41,977 bases of DNA from Hydrogenophaga sp. (lineage in GTDB: Bacteria; Pseudomonadota; Gammaproteobacteria; Burkholderiales; Burkholderiaceae_C): assembly GCF_018780075.1 (NCBI RefSeq), contig NZ_JADMKB010000134.1, positions 1-41,977 of the forward strand, in the 5' to 3' direction. Positions within the stretch are counted from its first letter, which is position 1, and each line of letters begins with the position of its first letter. A program made the position numbers and the translations under genes. Positions 36,720 through 41,977 of the stretch are shown here, piece by piece. The notes below the pieces were generated by a model. That model was not told where the DNA came from. It made no database searches and saw nothing but the letters and a program-made list of their open reading frames with translations.

Positions 36720-38090
36720 TCAGCCCCGGCTCATGGCCGGTGCGCGCGAGGACATGTCTGCGTGCGCCACCGTCTGGGCATCGGGCGCCGGGGCCGTGGC
36801 CAGGCGCTGCACCGACCCGTCCACAGGCGTGTTGGCCGCCTGGCGGGCGTCGATCCGGGCCTCTTTCAGGGTCGAACCGTCTTGCTCGGCGAAGCGGATC
36901 TGCCCGCCGTCCACCTTGAGGTGGGTGATGCGATTCAGACCCGCTTCCGAGGCCTTTTGCGCCAGTGCGTGGACCGTGTTCTCCAGGCCCTGGTCCCACG
37001 GCAGTCCGTGTTGCTGGGCCAGTCGCTGCACATGGTCGCGGCTGTCGTCGAGCAACTGGCGCGACCCCTGAGGCAGGGCCGCCGGGTCGAGCGAGGCACC
37101 CTTGCGGTCGCGCTGCGAGGGCTCACCCGGGTCGTGCGGCCCTCGAATCGTGTCGATGGCGTCTTTGACGTTGCCGTCCAGGCCGCGAGACACGGCGGTC
37201 AACACGCCGCGCATCTGGCGCACGTCCTGGCGGTACTCGCCGATCTGCACCGACTGCTGCTGCGCCAGGCTGCGGGCCTGCGGATCGGCCAGGATGGAGC
37301 GGTCGGCCTGGCCCGCCGCATCGACGCCCACGAAGTGGTGCATGCTGTGGCTGCCGCCCATGGCCACCGCCGCGCTGAGGGTGCTCGGTGGCGTCATGCC
37401 CGCGGCCCAGAGCGCGGGGGAATAGGGACGCAGCGGGTCGCTCCAGTGGGTCTTGTTGTCGTAACCCTTGGCCAGCAGCGTATCGACCTCCTGCTGCCGG
37501 GCGTAGATGCGGGTTTCGCCGAAGTGGGGGCTGGCGGCACTCACGGCGTCACCTGCCATCATGTGGTTGATCACCGAGTGCCCGCCCTCGGGAATGCGCC
37601 GCCCCAGGCTGGCGGCGCCATAGGCGTTGAAGGTCTCGCCCTTGAGGTCGAAGTGGTGCGCGCTGACCTGGGCGAGCGTGCCGCCGAGGGAGTGACCGGT
37701 GGTGGTGACAGAAGATGGCGTTTGCCCTTTCTCCGACGCCTCTGTGGCAGCCAGATCGATGGCTCGTTGAGTCAAGGCAATGGCGTCGTTGGCCTGCAGG
37801 TTCGAGCGGTTGAGCACCATGCCGCCATCGGCCAGGGCACCGTCCTTGTAGGCCTCCCGATCGAACTCGGTGCCACGGTGGGCGACGATGATTTCGCCGG
37901 TGTCCCTGCGCTGATAGATCGTGCCTTGATAGCCCGTCTTGGGGTTGTCCACATGGGCACGCACATAGAAATGAACGCCGCCCGAGACTATAGATGGAGC
38001 CGATTCATCATCTCTGTCGTAACTCCGGGCTGGCGTGGGCTTGTACACATGCCATGCCAGGTCGGCGTATTGCTGACTGCTGACACTCAT
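36720..38090 (-). CDS. Putative XVIPCD type IV-secreted antibacterial lipase effector
   Basis: A 456-residue protein. The N-terminal half has a class 3 (Lipase_3) alpha/beta-hydrolase signature: VAHRGTEF (about 69-76) and the nucleophile elbow GHSLGG (132-137, Ser134). A likely acid is in MMAGDAVS (D181) and a possible His is in HSMHHF (about 248-253). There is no signal peptide. The C-terminal part (about 340-433: LLDDSRDHVQRLAQQHGL, FAEQDG, DARQAANTPVDGSVQRLA) looks like the XVIPCD domain that sends antibacterial effectors to the VirD4 coupling protein of killing T4SS. It overlaps the lipoprotein gene by 4 bp (ATGA). No T4SS genes are in this window. The domain call rests on pattern recognition. 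Confidence 0.75.
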   Translation of the reverse strand: MSVSSQQYADLAWHVYKPTPARSYDRDDESAPSIVSGGVHFYVRAHVDNPKTGYQGTIYQRRDTGEIIVAHRGTEFDREAYKDGALADGGMVLNRSNLQANDAIALTQRAIDLAATEASEKGQTPSSVTTTGHSLGGTLAQVSAHHFDLKGETFNAYGAASLGRRIPEGGHSVINHMMAGDAVSAASPHFGETRIYARQQEVDTLLAKGYDNKTHWSDPLRPYSPALWAAGMTPPSTLSAAVAMGGSHSMHHFVGVDAAGQADRSILADPQARSLAQQQSVQIGEYRQDVRQMRGVLTAVSRGLDGNVKDAIDTIRGPHDPGEPSQRDRKGASLDPAALPQGSRQLLDDSRDHVQRLAQQHGLPWDQGLENTVHALAQKASEAGLNRITHLKVDGGQIRFAEQDGSTLKEARIDARQAANTPVDGSVQRLATAPAPDAQTVAHADMSSRAPAMSRG

Positions 38091-38791
38091 GGTTTGGCCT
38101 TCACTTTGGCGGTGATGGAGAACAGGTTGTTGCGGTGTGTGGGGCCGAACCCTTCAGGATTTCGATCTCCAGGGGAACTCGTGCCAGCTGCATCCGGGCG
38201 TCGAGGATAGCCACCCTTCCAGAAGTACAGCCGGTAGGTGGCGCCGTCCACGAACTCCTTGGCATCGAGGCTGACGCCATACACCGTGTCCTCCTTTGCC
38301 TCGCTGGCAGCGAAACCCGCGCCGGCGCCGCCCATCTCCCAGCGGCACAGACCTTTGCCGTAGTAATCCTCGTCCACCATGCCGTCCAGCGCCACCATCA
38401 TCACAAAGCGATTGGGGCCCAGGGATGTGACGGGCAAACTCAAACCTTTGAACGGTGTGCCCCAGGTGCCCGCCCAGGCATTGGTGACGAAGGTGCAGTT
38501 GGGGGCCTGCGTAGCGCTGTAACCAGCGCTTCCCCGTACCGCCATCAACGGACCCGGCGCGTCGTGAATCTCGAACTCCACCTCGAACACCTGTTTCGGA
38601 GACGGGTTGATCTTGAATAGATGTGCCTGCTCCGACTTGTCGTTCTTCTGAGCGCCCGTGGTCTGGGCGTTTGCAGCGGGCTCGCCGCTCGGTGACGCAG
38701 CAGGGGCTGTGGGTTGGCAGGCCATCAGTGGCCCCCAGACGGCAACGATGCAGGCCGCACGGCCCCAGCGGTGAAAAGGGAATTCATGCAC
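38087..38791 (-). CDS. Candidate periplasmic lipoprotein immunity protein for lipase effector
   Basis: A 234-residue lipoprotein. The signal peptide ends in the lipobox LMAC (Cys about 25), followed by a disordered Ala/Pro/Thr segment and a beta-rich domain (about 60-230; FEVEFEIHDAPGPL, FVMMVALDGMVDEDYYGKGLCRW, TYRLYFWKGGYP). I recognise no named family. The start is GTG at 38791, 6 bases after AAGGAG; a GTG at 38797 sits directly against that sequence, and an ATG at 38787 is out of frame. It lies upstream of the lipase gene and overlaps it by 4 bp. Immunity proteins of T4SS lipase effectors are typically periplasmic lipoproteins encoded next to the effector, which is why this role is inferred. 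Confidence 0.7.
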   Translation of the reverse strand: MHEFPFHRWGRAACIVAVWGPLMACQPTAPAASPSGEPAANAQTTGAQKNDKSEQAHLFKINPSPKQVFEVEFEIHDAPGPLMAVRGSAGYSATQAPNCTFVTNAWAGTWGTPFKGLSLPVTSLGPNRFVMMVALDGMVDEDYYGKGLCRWEMGGAGAGFAASEAKEDTVYGVSLDAKEFVDGATYRLYFWKGGYPRRPDAAGTSSPGDRNPEGFGPTHRNNLFSITAKVKAKP

Positions 38792-38862
38792 ACACACCTC
38801 CTTGATGTTTTTCGGTCATGCCAAACGGCCGCCCGGTTGTGTACACCGATAGGCCTACTGGA

Positions 38863-38868
38863 AGTATA
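38863..38868 (-). promoter_or_regulatory. Possible -10 element for immunity/effector operon
   Basis: TATACT on the minus strand in a small A/T-richer patch of the 341-bp gap 38792-39132; no clear -35 is seen. It would give a leader of about 65 bases. The same gap also holds the thiBPQ promoter and riboswitch on the plus strand. Confidence 0.4.
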
Positions 38869-38946
38869 GGTAAAGCCCGTGGGGCTTCTTGGCCTGTCAC
38901 CGGTCGTGGACACGGCCCCTCCCTCCAAAAAGGGATGAGCGACGAC

Positions 38947-38952
38947 TACAAT
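38947..38952 (+). promoter_or_regulatory. -10 element of thiBPQ promoter
   Basis: TACAAT lies just before the riboswitch aptamer, so transcription would begin about at 38959, at the aptamer's first helix. No good -35 match is visible. Confidence 0.5.
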
Positions 38953-38956
38953 CCGG

Positions 38957-39050
38957 CACTTCACCGGGGGTGCCCACAACCCGCAGCGATGCGGGCAGCG
39001 GCTGAGAAATACCCCTCTCACCTGATCTGGGTTGTGCCAGCGTAGGGAGC
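38957..39050 (+). ncRNA. TPP riboswitch (THI element)
   Basis: The aptamer contains the conserved GGGGGTGCCC, GGCTGAGAAATACCC and ACCTGATCTGGGTTGTGCC-AGCGTAGGGA parts in the correct order, with a short variable stem (CCGCAGCGATGCGGG) between. It binds thiamine pyrophosphate and lowers expression of the downstream genes. A structure pairing TGTCAA (39091-39096) with TTGACA (39116-39121), close to the thiB ribosome-binding site, may serve as the expression platform. Confidence 0.95.
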
Positions 39051-39132
39051 GTGATGAGCCGGTCCGCTGTCTTGCAGTGATGCCGACCCTGTCAAGCGCT
39101 TCACGCAGGCGTTTTTGACAAGGCGGTTTCAC

Positions 39133-40173
39133 ATGCAACGGCGGCTTTTTTCTGCGGCTCTGGTGTCGGTTTCCCTCGCGGTGCTCTCGCCCGCGGTCAT
39201 GGCTCAGACGCCGACCCCCTTGCGCGTGCTCACGCACAGCTCGTTCGACCTGCCCAAGGAGCTGCTGGCGCAGTTCGAGAAAGAGGTCGGCGTCAAGCTG
39301 CAGGTCGTCAAGGCCGGCGACGCCGGCGAGATGACCAACAAGCTCATCCTCACCAAGGCCAGGCCCATCGCCGATGTGGTCTACGGCATCGACAACACGC
39401 TGCTGCCGCGCGCGCTGGCCGCCGGCGTGATCGAGCCCTACACCGGCCCGGCTGCCCAGCGCGCTGCCGCGGTGGCGCTGGAGGGCGGCGTGGTGCCGGT
39501 GGACTACGGTTTCGTCACGCTCAACATCGACAAGGCCTGGTTCGCGAAGAAGGGCCTGGCGCTGCCGACCTCGCTGGACGACCTGGCCCAGCCGGCCTAC
39601 GCCAAGCTGCTGGTGGTACAGAACCCGGCCACCTCCAGCCCCGGCCAGGCCTTTGTGTTCGCCACCATCGCCGGCCTGGGCGAAGAGGGCGCTTTCAAGT
39701 GGTGGGGCCGGATGCGCGGCAACGGCGTGAAGGTGGTCAAGGGCTGGACCGAGGCCTACTACACCGAGTTCACGCGCAACGGCGGCACGCGCCCCATCGT
39801 GGTCAGCTACGCCAGCAGCCCGGCGGCCGAGGTCTTCTACAGCAAGGAAAAGATCTCCGAGTCGCCCACGGCCAACCTGTTCCTCAAGGGCGGCGTGTTC
39901 CGCCAGGTCGAGGGCGTGGCGCTGGTCAAGGGCGGCAACCCCGCAGCAAAAGAAGCCGCCGGCAAGTTCATCGAATTCCTGCGTGCGGCGCCCGCCCAGC
40001 AGGCGCTGCAGACCACGATGTGGATGTTCCCGGCCGAAGCGGGCGCGGCGCGCGTCGACGTGATCAAGGCGCACGCGAGCGAGCCTGCGACGTTTGACAA
40101 CCCCAGCACCACCGACATAAACAGCAAAGGCAAGGCCTGGCTGCAGCGCTGGACCAAGGTTGTCCTGAAATAA
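39133..40173 (+). CDS. thiB: Thiamine ABC transporter substrate-binding protein
   Basis: A 346-residue periplasmic protein that binds thiamine, thiamine phosphate or TPP. A signal peptide (MQRRLFSAALVSVSLAVLSPAVMAQ) is cleaved near residue 25. The family features follow: LRVLTHSSFDLPKELLAQFEKE, ADVVYGIDNTLLPRAL and SYASSPAAEVFYS. I chose the ATG at 39133 because AAGGCGG lies upstream; a TTG at 39115 would precede the signal peptide. It sits directly behind the TPP riboswitch and is followed 5 bp later by thiP, so the three genes are one operon. Confidence 0.95.
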   Translation: MQRRLFSAALVSVSLAVLSPAVMAQTPTPLRVLTHSSFDLPKELLAQFEKEVGVKLQVVKAGDAGEMTNKLILTKARPIADVVYGIDNTLLPRALAAGVIEPYTGPAAQRAAAVALEGGVVPVDYGFVTLNIDKAWFAKKGLALPTSLDDLAQPAYAKLLVVQNPATSSPGQAFVFATIAGLGEEGAFKWWGRMRGNGVKVVKGWTEAYYTEFTRNGGTRPIVVSYASSPAAEVFYSKEKISESPTANLFLKGGVFRQVEGVALVKGGNPAAKEAAGKFIEFLRAAPAQQALQTTMWMFPAEAGAARVDVIKAHASEPATFDNPSTTDINSKGKAWLQRWTKVVLK

Positions 40174-40178
40174 GGACC

Positions 40179-41825
40179 ATGCCGCGCCTGCCTGCCCGCC
40201 GGCTGCTGCCTGCGCTGCCGCTGGGCTTTCTCGCCCTGGTGCTGGTGGCGCCAGTGTGGCGCTTGCTGGTCGAGGGGCTGGGCGGGGCAGGGCTGGACGG
40301 CGCCGAACCGGTGCGCTGGCTCGATGTGTGGCAGGACGATCACCTGCGCTGGCGCATCGTCTGGTCTTTTGCGCAGGCGGGCATCACCTGTGTGCTGGCC
40401 TTGTTGCTGGGTCTGCCTGTGGCCTGGGTGCTGGCCAGGCTGGCGTTTCCCGGCCGCGCGCTGGTGCTGCGCCTGCTGATGCTGCCCTTCGTGGTGCCCA
40501 CGCTGGTGGCCGCGCTCGGCGTGCTGGCGCTCTGGGGGCCGCGTGGGCTGATCGGCGGGCCGCTGGCCGGGGCAGGCATCGAGCTGGTGGACACGCCCTG
40601 GCTGTTGCTCTACGGCAACCTGTTTTTCAACCTGTGCCTCGTGGTGCGCGCGGGCGTGGACGCGCTGGAGCAGGTGAGCGCGCCGCGCGTGGCCGCCGCG
40701 CGCACGCTGGGTGCCACGCCCTGGCGCGCGTTCTGGCGTGTCGAATGGCCGGCCATCCTGCCCTGGCTGGCGTCGGCGCTGTGTCTGGTGTTCCTCTACT
40801 GTTTCGCGGGTTTCGGCCTCGCGCTGATCCTCGGCGGCCAGCGCTACGCCACGGCCGAGGTGGAGATCTACACCCTGGTCGCGCACGAGCTGGAGCTGGG
40901 CCGCGCGGGCGTGCTCGCGGTCTGGATGCTGGGGCTCACCGGCACGGTCGCGCTGGCCTACGCCTGGCTGGAAAAACGGCTGGCCGCGCCGGGGCGCGTG
41001 TCGCCCATTCCGCGGCAGCGCCCGGTGGGTCCGTGGCAGTGGGCGGCCGTGCTGGCCGCGCTGGGCGTGCTGTTCGTGGTCTGCGCGGCGCCGCTGCTGG
41101 CCATCGTGTGGCGCGCCGCGATGGCCTTGCTGGCGGGGCAGGGCGCTGACGTGCTGGCGCAGGGCGACACGCTCGATGCCTTGTGGAACACACTGCGCTT
41201 CACCGCTCTGGCGCTGGCGCTCGCCACCGCGCTGGGCCTCATGCACGCGCTCGCGGTGCGCGCACTCGACGCCGCGTCCATGGCGCGCCACGCCAGCGAG
41301 GCCCGAGGCTGGATGGCGCTGGCCTGGCGCGCGGCGGCCTTTTTGCCGTTCGTGGTGTCGCCGGTCACGGTGGCCTTCGGCCTGCTGCTGCTCTACCCGG
41401 ACCTGACCGCGAGCCTCGCGCTGCTGCTGGCGGCCTACGCGCTGCTGGCCTACCCCTTCGTCGCGAAGTCGCTCACCGCCGCGCTCGACGGCCTGCCTGC
41501 CAGCTGCGCGCAGGCGGCGGCTTCGCTCGGTGCGAATCCGTGGCGCGTGTTCTGGCGGGTCACCTTGCCCATGGTGGCGCCCGCGCTGCGCCGGGGCATG
41601 GCTTTCGCGGCCGCGACCGCGCTGGGTGAGTTCGCCGTCACGCTGTTTCTCTCGCGGCCCGAGTGGACCACGCTCACCACCCTGATCTACCAGCACCTGG
41701 GCCGCCCCGGCGCCGCCAACCTCGACGCTGCGCTCGTGCTCGCCTGCCTGTTGATGGCGCTCGCGCTGCTGGCCTTCACGCTGATCGAAGGCCCTGCGCA
41801 CAAGGACAATGCCCCCCATGCTTGA
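40179..41825 (+). CDS. thiP: Thiamine ABC transporter permease
   Basis: A 548-residue inner-membrane permease with two repeated halves, each of about six helices. The cytoplasmic EAA-type loops that contact the ATPase are RTLGATPWRAFWRVEWP (about 180-196) and ASLGANPWRVFWRVTLP (about 448-464). This doubled permease layout is typical of ThiP and iron(III) FbpB permeases; the riboswitch and thiB neighbour decide for thiamine. AAGGA precedes the ATG at a short spacing. The 3' end overlaps the thiQ start. Confidence 0.95.
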   Translation: MPRLPARRLLPALPLGFLALVLVAPVWRLLVEGLGGAGLDGAEPVRWLDVWQDDHLRWRIVWSFAQAGITCVLALLLGLPVAWVLARLAFPGRALVLRLLMLPFVVPTLVAALGVLALWGPRGLIGGPLAGAGIELVDTPWLLLYGNLFFNLCLVVRAGVDALEQVSAPRVAAARTLGATPWRAFWRVEWPAILPWLASALCLVFLYCFAGFGLALILGGQRYATAEVEIYTLVAHELELGRAGVLAVWMLGLTGTVALAYAWLEKRLAAPGRVSPIPRQRPVGPWQWAAVLAALGVLFVVCAAPLLAIVWRAAMALLAGQGADVLAQGDTLDALWNTLRFTALALALATALGLMHALAVRALDAASMARHASEARGWMALAWRAAAFLPFVVSPVTVAFGLLLLYPDLTASLALLLAAYALLAYPFVAKSLTAALDGLPASCAQAAASLGANPWRVFWRVTLPMVAPALRRGMAFAAATALGEFAVTLFLSRPEWTTLTTLIYQHLGRPGAANLDAALVLACLLMALALLAFTLIEGPAHKDNAPHA

Positions 41826-41977
41826 ACTGCGCGACATCGCCAAACAATGGGACCACCGCCTCTTGCTCGCTGGCGTGAGCCTGAGCGTGGCCGCGGGCGA
41901 AACCGTGGCTTTGCTGGGGGCTTCGGGCAGCGGCAAGAGCACCCTGCTCAAGATCGTGGCCGGGCTGGAAGCGCCGG
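41818..41977 (+). CDS. thiQ: Thiamine ABC transporter ATP-binding protein (cut by window end)
   Basis: The first 53 residues of the ATPase of the thiBPQ importer. The start (MLELRDIAKQWDHRLLLAGVSL) is followed by Walker [10 protein letters not shown] (about 35-43). I chose ATG 41818, which overlaps thiP's end; AAGGA lies 11 bases upstream. An in-frame ATG at 41809 is possible but too near that sequence. The rest of the gene lies outside. Confidence 0.9.
   Translation, partial: MLELRDIAKQWDHRLLLAGVSLSVAAGETVALLGASGSGKSTLLKIVAGLEAP

Noticed and set aside
38835..38860. Palindrome-like TGTACA near the effector operon as a regulon site
   Set aside because: It lacks the GTKCG-N4-CGCAC core and spacing.

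Overview
The window is very GC-rich with strong G/C third-position bias. The gene types (exported methionine sulfoxide reductases, YqjD/YqjE-type proteins, a CsbD protein, a cyclic beta-1,2-glucan synthase, thiBPQ behind a TPP riboswitch) and a C-run-led repeat placed just after stop codons suggest a betaproteobacterium of the Burkholderiales, probably a Comamonadaceae member such as a Hydrogenophaga relative. The taxonomic placement is inference from gene content and style. No rRNA, tRNA, CRISPR array, transposase, integrase or phage gene was seen.

Layout. 1-5.2 kb: the start of an ABC exporter (minus), a DUF898 membrane protein coupled to an M48 metalloprotease, two small unknown proteins, and separate exported msrB and msrA genes. 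5.4-9.9 kb: an ABC ATPase / FtsX-type permease / membrane-fusion-protein operon. 10-12 kb: a run of small envelope-stress proteins (BON lipoprotein, DUF883/YqjD, YqjE-like, YqjK-like, a 49-residue membrane peptide). 12-14.5 kb: a PAS hybrid histidine kinase overlapping a REC-PAS protein. 14.6-24.3 kb: a glycine-zipper lipoprotein, an 80-residue membrane protein and an abutting 2869-residue cyclic beta-1,2-glucan synthase. 24.3-30.7 kb: a fatty-acid-hydroxylase-like protein, two Crp/Fnr-family regulators, a bactofilin-like pair, an OmpA-type protein and CsbD. 30.7-35.8 kb: an AttH/CrtC-like protein with an FtsX-type permease, a transglutaminase-like protein and a 56-residue basic protein. 35.8-38.8 kb: a methyltransferase and a putative type IV-secreted antibacterial lipase with a candidate immunity lipoprotein. 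38.9-42 kb: TPP riboswitch and thiBPQ (thiQ cut by the window end).

The main discovery candidate is a shared promoter design across 5.4-34.5 kb. Eleven intergenic CRP-geometry sites (core GTKCG-N4-CGCAC, usually followed by AGAC) account for twelve promoters. In all twelve the first base of a -10-like hexamer (Y-A-nnnn, usually ending in T) lies exactly 23 bases after the last base of the 14-bp core. This puts the site centre at about -41.5, the class II CRP/FNR activator position. The promoters serve envelope, osmotic and stress genes, and also both Crp/Fnr genes. I infer a local, probably autoregulated Crp/Fnr envelope-stress regulon including export, signalling, periplasmic glucan synthesis, bactofilin, OmpA, CsbD and transglutaminase genes. 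A second candidate is the lipase/lipoprotein pair at 36.7-38.8 kb, whose lipase ends in what looks like an XVIPCD secretion domain.
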